A stretch of 17,969 nt of DNA from a bacterium (GCA_004562915.1 SFQZ01000069.1:1-17969); one strand, 5' to 3'. Shown: positions 1-7,531, counted from the first letter of the stretch. Program-made: numbers and translations. Notes: generated by a model not told the origin, from the letters alone.

Positions 1-21
1 TTAATCATCACCGAGTAGGAT

Positions 22-78
22 TCCCAAAGTAAAACAGCCCCGAATTGACGGGGCTAATGTTTCACTTATTTTGGGACA
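22..78. repeat. Imperfect inverted repeat around a GC-rich hairpin; possible terminator or mobile-element end
   Basis: A perfect 7-bp stem AGCCCCG (36-42) / CGGGGCT (49-55) encloses the loop AATTGA. The flanks extend the symmetry imperfectly: TTCCCAAAGTAAAAC on the left mirrors GTTTCACTTATTTTGGGA on the right. A T-rich stretch follows the hairpin on the minus strand (GTTTTACTTT), so it could end transcription of a minus-strand gene lying left of the window. The extended arms also look like the tip of an insertion sequence, but I cannot name a family and no transposase is visible here. Confidence 0.4.
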
Positions 79-91
79 TTTTCAAAAATGC

Positions 92-119
92 TTGACATCA
101 TTCCTTAGAATCGTAATAT
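92..119 (+). promoter_or_regulatory. Candidate sigma-A promoter of the helicase gene
   Basis: A perfect -35 box TTGACA lies at 92-97 and a -10-like box TAATAT at 114-119, with a 16-bp spacer. Transcription would start near 126, leaving a leader of about 75 nt before the chosen start codon at 203. It is the only good promoter pattern I see between the left-edge hairpin and the gene. Confidence 0.5.
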
Positions 120-190
120 TTTTACTTACAAGTCTATACTTTCCTGAGAGGAAATGGTAGGATTCTTTTATCGGGATGAATATAATGAAT

Positions 191-196
191 AAGGAG
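191..196 (+). promoter_or_regulatory. Ribosome binding site that decides the helicase start
   Basis: AAGGAG lies 6 nt before the ATG at 203 and 3 nt before the ATG at 200. It falls inside the longer reading frame that could open at 176, and the 176 codon has no comparable site in front of it. The start is therefore placed at 203. Confidence 0.6.
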
Positions 197-202
197 AAAA
201 TG

Positions 203-3200
203 ATGGAGACAAAGAAAACATTTCGCCCCATCCCGGGATTGAGCCGTGAGGATGAGGAAAAACAGCTGACAGAAATTATCAATATGGCGCAGGACAATCT
301 GGAAAGGTCAGAAGGTCATATCAGTCAGTTATCGGAAGAACTGCATGATCTGATTGAGACATATGGACCTAAAGACAAGGAAGCATTGTCACTGCTTCAC
401 AACACACAGTCACAGCTGCAGGAGTACAAACGAGATCTGGTACGTTGCCGGAAAGCAAGGAAAAAGCCGTATTTTGGAAGAATTGACTTTAAAGATCCGC
501 ATCAGCCTCATGAGGAATCTTATTATGTGGGACGAGTTGGTATCTCAGAGAATGGATTGGATCCTGTAGTAATTGACTGGAGAGCTCCGGTGGCATCTGT
601 TTATTATGAAAACACTTTGGGTCCCTGCAGGTATGTGGTAAAAAATGAAGGAACCTGCCAGATAGACTTAAAACGAAAGCGTACCTATGAGATTGAAAAT
701 GACAAACTGAAGGACTTTTTTGATTCTGATGTGGTGGCAAATGATGAATTGTTGACAAAATATCTTGCGAAAAACAAGAAAGTTGTATTAGGAGAAATCA
801 TTGCAACGATACAGAAAGAGCAGAACGCGATCATCCGTAAATCTCCCAGGACCAATATGATTGTTCAGGGGGTGGCCGGTTCCGGAAAAACAACAGTGGC
901 TATGCACCGGATTTCCTACATTCTATATAATTATGAAAATGAATTTCGTCCGGAAGATTTTTATATTATTGGCAGCAATAGAATCCTTCTGAATTATATA
1001 ACAGGTGTACTGCCGGATCTTGATGTCTATGGGGTGTCTCAGATGACGATGGGGCATCTGTTTGTACGACTCCTATATGAAGACTGGAATCCGGAGATCC
1101 ATCAGATCTGTCCGATTGATAAACGGGATAAAGATTCCTGTATCAAGGGTAGTTATGAATGGTTCCATAATCTGGAAGCATTCTGTACTGCATATGAAAA
1201 AAATGTAGTTCCCACCGGTGATATATGTCTTGAGAAAAATGGTCTTCTTTTACTTGATGGGGATACGATTCGGGATTATCTGAAAAATAATCAGAAAATG
1301 TCTATGCAGAGCAAAATCAATATGCTGAATAAGATTCTACTGGCAAAACTAGAAAATGAATTGACCGGAAAACATGTATCCTATACACAGCCAGAAAAAA
1401 GAGAGCTGCAGCGCAAATACAGGTGGCATTTTGGAAAAGAAATCTGGAAAGGTTCCATTTTTGAATTATATCGGGAATTCCTTTATTCACAGGCGCAAAG
1501 GGGAAAAGTCATATCTGTTTCTGAGAATCAGTATGACGTTTATGATCTTGCAGCATTAGCCTATTTGTACAAACGGATTAAGGAGACAGACGGCATTCGT
1601 GAAGCGAGCCATGTGATCATTGATGAGGCTCAGGATTTTGGCATGATGGCATACGGTGTGCTTGCGTACTGCCTCAGAGGATGTACCTATACGATTATGG
1701 GAGATGTTTCACAGAATATTTATTATGGATATGGTCTGAATGACTGGAAAGATCTGCAGGAACTGCTTTTGACCGGACCGTTTGACAGTTTTGGACTTTT
1801 GAAAAAAAGTTATCGTAATACGGTGGAAATCTCAGAATTTGCTACGGAAATACTCCGGCATGGAGATTTCTCCATTTATCCGGTAGAACCAATCATTCGG
1901 CATGGAAATCAAGTACATATGTCAGTGTGCAGAGACGAAGATGGTATGATACAGGAAAGCGTAAAAATAATTGACAAATGGCAGAAAGATGGTTATGAAA
2001 CAATTGCGGTGATATGCCATGACAGGGCGGAAGCCTCCATGGTCAGCACTCGTCTCAGTGAAAGAATATCATTGGTGGATACTGATCTGGAGACAGCGGA
2101 ATTTGGAAGTGGCATTATGGTACTTCCGGTAGAATATACGAAAGGTCTGGAATTTGATGCAGTACTGATCTATCACCCATCTGCTGCCAATTATCCGGCT
2201 GAAGATCAGTATGTGAAACTTCTGTATGTAGCGGCAACCCGTGCTCTTCACGAAATGACGATTGTTCATCAGGGGGATTTGACGGATTTGATTGGAAAGC
2301 CGGTATCGCGGGAAAAACACATGCAGTCCCTGGAAAATAAAGTGAGCCGGAAAATCGGAAAGTTTGCGAAAAAAGAAATTACAGCCAGAGAGCAGGAATG
2401 TCTGGATGCGCTGCAGGGAAAGAAAGAACAGGAAATGCGCAGTTATATTGGTCCAAAACCGATTGTGGCAAAACAGACAAAGGAGACTGTTGATGCTGGT
2501 TTCGTCAAATCTACTTCGGTTAAAACATCTTTGGTCAATCTTTCTCCATATCGGTTTGGTCAGGTTCCGGACAATAGTCAGCTAAGGCCCAGAGGACACA
2601 GTCGTATTGATAATTCTGTCCGTATGATCAGAAAAACAAAAAAAGCATTGGATCTGATCAGTAATTACGGAATCCTTCGTCTGACACCGGTGGATGAGGC
2701 TGTGATCCGGGTACAGTTTATAAAAGGCAGAATGACGGATTTTTCTATTGGTTCCTGGTACTATGAATCAGAATCTCCTGTTGTATGGACAGCAAAAGAA
2801 GGGAAAACTCTGGCAGAAGTATCAACCGGAAAAATCAAAGTACGAATCAGTAAAAAGTCGGGTGCACTGCAGTTTTTTGATAAGAACGGAAAGATTTTAC
2901 TGGCAGAGAAAGAAACATTGGCAAGGCAGATAGAGACAGACGGTGGCTTTCAGACATGGGTATATTTTGACTGGCCGAAAAATGAGAAAATTTCTGCGAA
3001 AGGAATTCTGGAGGATCATCTGGAAAGGATGAATCAGAAAGCAAGATATATCAGTTTTGGAGGGAAACAGCTGCGTATGCCGCTTTTGGTCTCGGAGTAT
3101 GGATATGGGATCGGAGCAGCAGCTGAAAAAACTGTTATGTGCTGTGATATACCGATGTATGGACCATATCTATATACGGAAGGAACAACACAAATTGATT

Positions 3201-3268
3201 ATTATTTCCTTTACGGAGGTGATTATAAAAGTACGTTAACTTTATATAAAAAGCTGAAAAAATATTGA
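203..3268 (+). CDS. helD: HelD-type UvrD-like helicase (RNA polymerase recycling motor) with a C-terminal GH31-N-like domain
   Basis: The gene encodes 1021 residues from the ATG at 203; the frame also allows starts at 176, 185 and 200. Residues 15-90 are charged and helical, like the HelD arm that enters RNA polymerase. Next comes the HelD-typical stretch YFGRIDF...YYVGRVGI...VIDWRAPVASVYYE (about 90-145). Walker A is GVAGSGKTT (223-231). Walker B is VIIDEAQD (471-478), followed by MGDVSQNIYYG. Motif V is VEYTKGLEFD (643-652) and motif VI is YVAATRA (675-681). In its family, HelD is an ATPase that removes and recycles stalled RNA polymerase. Bacillus subtilis HelD has about 774 residues, and this protein carries roughly 250 extra. 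From about residue 815 the tail (ILRLTPVDEAVIRVQF, then LQFFDKNGKILLAE, LLVSEYGYGIG and YYFLYGGDYKSTLTLYKKL) resembles the N-terminal beta-sandwich of GH31 alpha-glucosidases, with no catalytic barrel after it. The helicase call is firm; the tail assignment is from pattern recognition. Confidence 0.9.
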   Translation: METKKTFRPIPGLSREDEEKQLTEIINMAQDNLERSEGHISQLSEELHDLIETYGPKDKEALSLLHNTQSQLQEYKRDLVRCRKARKKPYFGRIDFKDPHQPHEESYYVGRVGISENGLDPVVIDWRAPVASVYYENTLGPCRYVVKNEGTCQIDLKRKRTYEIENDKLKDFFDSDVVANDELLTKYLAKNKKVVLGEIIATIQKEQNAIIRKSPRTNMIVQGVAGSGKTTVAMHRISYILYNYENEFRPEDFYIIGSNRILLNYITGVLPDLDVYGVSQMTMGHLFVRLLYEDWNPEIHQICPIDKRDKDSCIKGSYEWFHNLEAFCTAYEKNVVPTGDICLEKNGLLLLDGDTIRDYLKNNQKMSMQSKINMLNKILLAKLENELTGKHVSYTQPEKRELQRKYRWHFGKEIWKGSIFELYREFLYSQAQRGKVISVSENQYDVYDLAALAYLYKRIKETDGIREASHVIIDEAQDFGMMAYGVLAYCLRGCTYTIMGDVSQNIYYGYGLNDWKDLQELLLTGPFDSFGLLKKSYRNTVEISEFATEILRHGDFSIYPVEPIIRHGNQVHMSVCRDEDGMIQESVKIIDKWQKDGYETIAVICHDRAEASMVSTRLSERISLVDTDLETAEFGSGIMVLPVEYTKGLEFDAVLIYHPSAANYPAEDQYVKLLYVAATRALHEMTIVHQGDLTDLIGKPVSREKHMQSLENKVSRKIGKFAKKEITAREQECLDALQGKKEQEMRSYIGPKPIVAKQTKETVDAGFVKSTSVKTSLVNLSPYRFGQVPDNSQLRPRGHSRIDNSVRMIRKTKKALDLISNYGILRLTPVDEAVIRVQFIKGRMTDFSIGSWYYESESPVVWTAKEGKTLAEVSTGKIKVRISKKSGALQFFDKNGKILLAEKETLARQIETDGGFQTWVYFDWPKNEKISAKGILEDHLERMNQKARYISFGGKQLRMPLLVSEYGYGIGAAAEKTVMCCDIPMYGPYLYTEGTTQIDYYFLYGGDYKSTLTLYKKLKKY

Positions 3269-3300
3269 TATTGAAGAACCAGAGAACTTTTAATAAATAG

Positions 3301-3342
3301 TAAGGTAAAATTAAGAAACTTATCTACGTAAGATGGTAAAAT
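3301..3342 (+). promoter_or_regulatory. Candidate promoter and operator with repeated GGTAAAAT
   Basis: GGTAAAAT occurs at 3304-3311 and again at 3335-3342, 31 bp apart, which is close to three helical turns. Each copy is preceded by TAAG. The second copy contains a -10-like TAAAAT (3337-3342), but the matching -35 position (AGAAAC, 3314-3319) is poor. This would fit an activator-dependent promoter for the ABC export operon. It is inferred from sequence pattern alone. Confidence 0.3.
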
Positions 3343-3372
3343 GAAAAGAACAACTGATTCGGGAGGTTTGAG

Positions 3373-4734
3373 ATGAAGAAAAAAACATTGATAATAGGGA
3401 TTTCAGTGGCAGTAGCAGTTCTGATCATCGGAGGAGGACTCTGGTTCTTTCTGGGAAGAGGGAGTGCAGGAGCAGATGAAAATGTAGTTTATGTGACAAA
3501 AGTGGAAAGTCTGATGGGTACTGACAATGCAAACGGGGCATTAAATCGTTTTGCCGGTGTGGTTGAGACACAGAAAAAACTGGAGATTCAGCCGAATCAG
3601 GAGAAAACGATCAAGGAAATCTATGTGGAAGAAGGACAGGAAGTAGAAGAAGGGACTCCGTTGTTTGCCTATGATACAGAAAATGATGAAGAAAATTTGA
3701 GTAAGGCAAAACTGGAACTGGAACGGATCAGTAATACGATCGGCAACAAATACAATGAGATTGCTGCTCTTGAGAAAGAAAAAAAGAGTGCCGGTAAGGA
3801 CGCACAGCTGGATTATACGATGCAGATTCAGAGTGCACAGATGGAATTGAAACAAAGTGAATACGAAAAAAAGAGTAAACAGGTTGAGATTCAGAAACTG
3901 GAAGATTCCATAGAAAATGCAGAAGTGATCTGTGAGATGGCAGGGGTAGTCAAATCCATCAATAATGGTGAGACAAATTATTATGGAGAAAGTCAGGCTT
4001 TTATGACTATTATTGCCATGGGAGATTTCCGTGTAAAAGGAAAAATCAATGAGCAGAATATGGGATCGATCGTACCGGGCCAACCTGTGATCGTCCATTC
4101 AAGACTGGATGAAAATCAGACGTGGACGGGAACCATGGGAGAGGTAGATATGGAAAATCCCGGAAACGACTCAGGAAATATGTATTTTAGTAGTGGAGAC
4201 TCCACTACTCAGACTAATTCGTATCCATTTTATGTAGATCTGGATTCCTCAGAGGGATTAATGCTGGGTCAGCATGTATACATTGTAGCTGATTATGGTC
4301 AGGAAAAAGAAAGAGCTGGATTATGGCTGGATGAATATCTGATCGCCGGTCTGGATGAAGAGCCTTATGTCTGGGCAGATAACGGAAAAGGTAAGCTGGA
4401 AAAGAGAAAAGTCATTTTGGGACAGTATGATGAAAATTTGTGTCAGTATGAAATCGCTGATGGACTGACAGAGGAAGATATGATTACATTCCCGGAAGAA
4501 GGACTGGAAGAGGGAATGCCGACAGTTGCAGGAGAGAACGGTCAGATGGGGCAGAGCAATCCGGTGATGTCTGATGAGGAGATGCTGGATGGCGAGATGT
4601 TGGATGGTGAGATGCTGGATGGTGAGATGCTGGATGGTGAGATGTTGGATGGTGAGATGCTGGATGGTGAGATGACGGATGATGATATAACAGGAAATTC
4701 AGCTCAGGACGACGGAATGGAGGATGGACAGTGA
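3373..4734 (+). CDS. Membrane-anchored ABC exporter adaptor (HlyD/MacA/YknX-like) with a Met/Asp/Glu repeat tail
   Basis: This 453-residue protein starts after GGGAGG (3362-3367). The N-terminus is a short basic stretch and one hydrophobic helix (about 5-28), which suggests a membrane anchor with the rest outside the cell. Two half-lipoyl segments (about 62-100, with VEEGQEVEEGTPLFAY, and 184-215, with CEMAGVVKSINNGE) flank a charged coiled-coil hairpin (about 104-183). A beta-barrel-like region follows (VKGKINEQNMGSIVPGQPVIV, 221-241). This is the normal order for membrane fusion proteins. Residues 403-437 consist of a five-residue repeat, EMLDG, seven times in tandem with the last one diverged. 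The stop overlaps the GTG start of the ATPase gene by 4 nt. In Gram-positives such adaptors work with a LolD/MacB-like ATPase and permease to expel peptides, toxins or antibiotics. The substrate here is unknown. Confidence 0.85.
   Translation: MKKKTLIIGISVAVAVLIIGGGLWFFLGRGSAGADENVVYVTKVESLMGTDNANGALNRFAGVVETQKKLEIQPNQEKTIKEIYVEEGQEVEEGTPLFAYDTENDEENLSKAKLELERISNTIGNKYNEIAALEKEKKSAGKDAQLDYTMQIQSAQMELKQSEYEKKSKQVEIQKLEDSIENAEVICEMAGVVKSINNGETNYYGESQAFMTIIAMGDFRVKGKINEQNMGSIVPGQPVIVHSRLDENQTWTGTMGEVDMENPGNDSGNMYFSSGDSTTQTNSYPFYVDLDSSEGLMLGQHVYIVADYGQEKERAGLWLDEYLIAGLDEEPYVWADNGKGKLEKRKVILGQYDENLCQYEIADGLTEEDMITFPEEGLEEGMPTVAGENGQMGQSNPVMSDEEMLDGEMLDGEMLDGEMLDGEMLDGEMLDGEMTDDDITGNSAQDDGMEDGQ
4189..4209. 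repeat. Perfect 10-bp inverted repeat inside the first adaptor gene
   Basis: AGTAGTGGAG (4189-4198) and CTCCACTACT (4200-4209) are exact reverse complements separated by a single base. The stretch encodes part of a Ser/Thr-rich loop (SSGDSTTQ). With a 1-nt spacer it is more a palindromic DNA site than a stable RNA hairpin. A role is unproven and chance is possible. Confidence 0.6.
4579..4683 (+). repeat. Seven tandem 15-bp units encoding EMLDG
   Basis: Units of the form GAGATGYTGGATGGY begin at 4579, 4594, 4609, 4624, 4639, 4654 and 4669. The first six differ only at two silent positions, and the seventh has drifted to encode EMTDD. A 15-bp period keeps the frame when copies are gained or lost, so copy number can vary without breaking the adaptor. 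The translated tail is acidic with a methionine every fifth residue. Confidence 0.95.
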
Positions 4735-5411
4735 TTCTGGAAATGAAAGATATCTGCAAAGATTATATTCAGGGAAAAATGGTAATTCCTGTGCTGAAAA
4801 ATATTTGCTTTGATATGGAAGAGGGCGAGTATGTTGCAGTAATGGGACCATCCGGTTCCGGCAAAACAACGCTTATGAATCTTGTGGGATGTCTCGATCA
4901 GCCAACTTCAGGAACCCTGATTCTGGATGGACAGGATATCAGCAAGTGTACAGATAATGAAATGTCAGATCTGAGGTTGACAAAAATTGGCTTTGTGTTT
5001 CAGAATTTTCAGCTTCTTCCAAGACAGACAGCACTGGAAAATGTAGAACTGCCGCTGACGTATGCCAATGTCCCGAAAAAAGAAAGAAGAGAACGGGCAC
5101 TGCGGGCATTGGAAAGAGTAGGACTTGGAGACAGAGTGAACTTTATTCCCAATCAGTTATCCGGTGGTCAGAAGCAGAGGGTTGCGATTGCGCGGGCAAT
5201 TGTCAATCATCCGAAAATATTGTTGGCGGATGAGCCTACAGGAGCTTTGGACAGCACATCCGGTGAGCAGGTCATGGAACTGTTTCACAGTCTGAATGAC
5301 GAAGGGGTCAGTATATTAATGATTACACATGACGCAGAAATCGCCTCTTATGCACAAAGAAAAGTAATTATCCGTGACGGTATTTTGAAAAAGGAGGAGG
5401 AAACATCATGA
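4731..5411 (+). CDS. ABC transporter ATPase, MacB/LolD/YknY type
   Basis: The protein has 226 residues, the usual size for this family. It starts at a GTG overlapping the previous stop (GTGA), with GGAGG at 4719-4723 at 7-nt spacing; an ATG four codons downstream (4743) is a weaker alternative. All ATPase motifs are intact: Walker A GPSGSGKTT (39-47), Q-loop Q91 in FVFQNFQLLP, signature LSGGQKQR (143-150), Walker B ILLADEPTGALD (163-174, catalytic E168) and switch H200 in MITHD. It powers the permease encoded at 7532-8818, acting as a dimer on the inner face of the membrane. It sits between the two adaptor genes, and its stop overlaps the next start (ATGA, 5408-5411), so translation is probably coupled. 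No missing residues were seen. Confidence 0.95.
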   Translation: MILEMKDICKDYIQGKMVIPVLKNICFDMEEGEYVAVMGPSGSGKTTLMNLVGCLDQPTSGTLILDGQDISKCTDNEMSDLRLTKIGFVFQNFQLLPRQTALENVELPLTYANVPKKERRERALRALERVGLGDRVNFIPNQLSGGQKQRVAIARAIVNHPKILLADEPTGALDSTSGEQVMELFHSLNDEGVSILMITHDAEIASYAQRKVIIRDGILKKEEETS

Positions 5412-7519
5412 AAAAAAGATGGATTGCAGTTGGAACGGCTGCAGGAATTATCCTCCTGAGTGCCGGTATCGTATTTGCTGTAAAACAGACAAATCAGGAA
5501 AGAGTAAAAGTAATCTCCATGCAGGAAATGATGGGATGGGGCGGTGGGATGAGCGATATGAGTCTCTACGGCAACATCACTTCAGATGTATCACAGGATG
5601 TATATTTGGGAAATAATCAGGTGGTTGATGATATCTTTGTCAGTGAGGGAGATACAGTAAAAGAAGGAGATCCGCTTGTGTCCTATGATATGACACTGGT
5701 CAATTTGGAATTGGAGATGAAAAAGCTGGATAAAGAAGGAATCGAGCTGAACATTAAAAAGGCAGAGAGAGAGCTTACAAAATTAAAAAATGCAAAACCT
5801 GCCAGTGATGGTGGCTTTACGGATGATCCCGGCTTTATAGATGATCCGGGCATGTTCGATGATCCGGAAGCACCTGTGGAAGAGCCCGTGGCGGCATATG
5901 AAGAATTGAATGCAGATGCCATGCCGTATATGGGAGAAGGAACGGTGGAAGACCCTTATCATTTCCTTTGCAGTCAGAATGGTGTGATTCTTGGAAGCTT
6001 TTTGAACCGTATGGCCAAGGAACAGTGCTTTTTCCTGATCGAAGTGAGGGATGGGGATATCAGTAACGGTGAACTTTTAAAAGTTTGGGGTCAGAGAATC
6101 ATAGATGAAAATCTGAGTCTGGATCCGGATGTGAAATATGAATTAAACCTGAAAGAAATTACGGATGGGAACGGGGACGAAATTGTTACGGATACGAAAG
6201 TTTATGAGAGTCTTACCGGAGAAGAAATCGAAGTGTACTATAAAGGAGATGGAACGGTTGAAAAACCTTATACGTATCTGATCAGCGCAGATGGCGTGGT
6301 TAAGGGAAGTTTTTTCAATCAGATAAAAAAGAAAACTGGATATTTCCGTTTGGAAGTGTGGAAAGATAATACGTATGGAACATCTCTTGTGAAAGCATGG
6401 GAACAGGACGCAGCACTTTTGGGTGATTTTGAAGAAAATGAAGAATATTATGTGAAACTGGAGAAAAAAGATATGGAGTCCGGGGAAGGAGAGGTAACGC
6501 CGGAACCGACCATAACGCCGGAACCGACCATAACGCCGGAACCGACCATAACGCCGGAACCAACCACAGCACCGGAACCAACCACAGCACCGGAACCAAC
6601 TGCGACACCGGAGCCGACAGCAGAACCGGAACCGACCACAGCACCGAGTCCGGAAAGTACACCGGAATCCGGTACATCTCAGACAGATTCTGCGGCAGTC
6701 AGTCCGATGGCATCTTCCACAGTTTACATCAGAGAGATACCGGTAGATATTCTAAAAACTGTCAGCAGTGTGATGGATTCTGTCGGAGATGGTTTGTCAA
6801 AGGAAGAGATACAAAAGCAGATTAAAGAAAAAGAAAGTGAAATCCGTGATTATCAGCTGGATTTAAAAGAAGCAGATCTGGAACTGAAAAAAATTGAGAA
6901 AGAGTTGAATAATCAGACAATCAAGAGCACACTGAATGGTGTTGTAAAAACGGTGGAAGATCCGGAACATGTAAGCCAGGAAGGAAAACCGCTGATTCAG
7001 GTGGTCAGCAGTGAGGGACTCTATATTAAAGGGAGCATCAGTGAGACACAGCTTGACAAACTTCAGGTAGGAGATAAGTTAAGCGGATATTCCTATGATA
7101 CAGGCGTCAGTTTTACTGCTGAGGTGAAAGAAATCTCCCCGTATCCGCTGGAGGGGGAGCAAAATGGGAATTCTACCGAATATCCGTTTACTGCGTACAT
7201 TGAAAATGCGGAAGGATTGAAGAATTACAGTTATGCAGAACTGACACCGATGGGAGAAGGTGGAACCAGCGGCGGTGGAAAGGTAACGGTGGAGAAACCG
7301 TTTGTGCGTACGGAAGATGGGCAGTACTATGTGATGATCGATGATGGTGAAGGCAGGCTGAAAAAGCAGGTTGTGGAAATATCGAGAATCCTTTACGGAT
7401 CTGTTTATGAGATTTCAGCGGGACTGACATGGAACGACAGGATTGCATTTCCTTATGGAAAAAATGTTGTGGAAGGAGCCAAAACAGAAGATGGTACCTA
7501 TGAAGATTTATATAGATAG
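5408..7519 (+). CDS. Enlarged ABC exporter adaptor (HlyD/MacA-like) with a duplicated domain and Pro-Thr stalk in the hairpin
   Basis: This 703-residue protein is about 300 residues longer than typical adaptors. GGAGGAGG sits 7 nt before the ATG. One hydrophobic helix (about 5-25) anchors it. The first half-lipoyl segment (about 62-95, VSEGDTVKEGDPLVSYD) leads into helix 1 of the coiled coil (about 96-130). The returning helix appears only at 464-502, followed by the second half-lipoyl segment (505-535) and barrel regions (YIKGSISETQLDKLQVGDKL). The intervening insert (131-463) holds an Asp/Pro-rich linker, two copies of a domain of about 75 residues (173-248 and 278-351, sharing GTVE-PY, G--GSF-N and a V-W/A-W pattern), and a Pro-Glu-Pro-Thr repeat (364-417). 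The domain is unknown to me. A hairpin tip normally contacts an outer-membrane channel in Gram-negatives, which a Gram-positive lacks, so an alternative wall or surface role is inferred. Confidence 0.85.
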   Translation: MKKRWIAVGTAAGIILLSAGIVFAVKQTNQERVKVISMQEMMGWGGGMSDMSLYGNITSDVSQDVYLGNNQVVDDIFVSEGDTVKEGDPLVSYDMTLVNLELEMKKLDKEGIELNIKKAERELTKLKNAKPASDGGFTDDPGFIDDPGMFDDPEAPVEEPVAAYEELNADAMPYMGEGTVEDPYHFLCSQNGVILGSFLNRMAKEQCFFLIEVRDGDISNGELLKVWGQRIIDENLSLDPDVKYELNLKEITDGNGDEIVTDTKVYESLTGEEIEVYYKGDGTVEKPYTYLISADGVVKGSFFNQIKKKTGYFRLEVWKDNTYGTSLVKAWEQDAALLGDFEENEEYYVKLEKKDMESGEGEVTPEPTITPEPTITPEPTITPEPTTAPEPTTAPEPTATPEPTAEPEPTTAPSPESTPESGTSQTDSAAVSPMASSTVYIREIPVDILKTVSSVMDSVGDGLSKEEIQKQIKEKESEIRDYQLDLKEADLELKKIEKELNNQTIKSTLNGVVKTVEDPEHVSQEGKPLIQVVSSEGLYIKGSISETQLDKLQVGDKLSGYSYDTGVSFTAEVKEISPYPLEGEQNGNSTEYPFTAYIENAEGLKNYSYAELTPMGEGGTSGGGKVTVEKPFVRTEDGQYYVMIDDGEGRLKKQVVEISRILYGSVYEISAGLTWNDRIAFPYGKNVVEGAKTEDGTYEDLYR
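5924..6151 (+). repeat. First copy of the duplicated domain in the second adaptor
   Basis: This stretch encodes residues 173-248 of the adaptor at 5408. It shares a spaced pattern with the copy at 6239-6460: a Gly-rich start (GEGTVEDPYHFL against GDGTVEKPYTYL), then GVILGSFLN against GVVKGSFFN, aromatic FFLIEV against YFRLEV, LLKVW against LVKAW, and YELNL against YYVKLE. DNA identity is low, so the duplication is old. Confidence 0.8.
6239..6460 (+). repeat. Second copy of the duplicated domain in the second adaptor
   Basis: This stretch encodes residues 278-351. It aligns end to end with the copy at 5924-6151 and is followed directly by the Pro-Thr stalk. The two copies are separated by about 29 residues (249-277). 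I do not recognise the fold. Short beta-strands with conserved aromatic residues are compatible with a small binding module. Confidence 0.8.
6497..6658 (+). repeat. Nine 18-bp tandem units encoding a Pro-Glu-Pro-Thr stalk
   Basis: Units of the form ACGCCGGAACCGACCATA start at 6497 and repeat every 18 bp through about 6658. The first three are identical and later ones drift (TTA, TAT, TAE, TAP endings). They encode (T/A)PEPT(I/T/A), a rigid extended linker of the kind found in wall-spanning surface proteins. The period preserves the frame, so stalk length could change between strains. Confidence 0.92.
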
Positions 7520-7531
7520 GAGGGAGAGACC

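Noticed and set aside
1..81. 3' end of a minus-strand gene ending at the TTA codon at position 1-3
   Set aside because: The reverse frame is open for only 26 codons and runs through the GC hairpin. No recognisable protein family appears.
3541..4098. Long open frame (185 codons) on the minus strand opposite the first adaptor gene
   Set aside because: It is antisense to a well-supported gene with clear adaptor domains, has no ribosome binding site, and its Phe/Ile/Leu-rich composition is what reverse reading of acidic coding DNA produces.
4484..4759. Minus-strand frame rich in His, Pro and Ser repeats opposite the EMLDG tail
   Set aside because: It is simply the complement of the 15-bp tandem repeat and has no independent coding signs.
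4579..6658. CRISPR-like arrays at the 15-bp and 18-bp repeats
   Set aside because: The units are contiguous with no unique spacers, are in frame, and lie within coding sequence. No cas genes are nearby.
6315..6677. Minus-strand frames made of Val/Pro/Trp or Gly/Ser/Val repeats opposite the Pro-Thr stalk
   Set aside because: These are reverse readings of the 18-bp repeat. The + strand frame continues through both sides as part of one adaptor protein.
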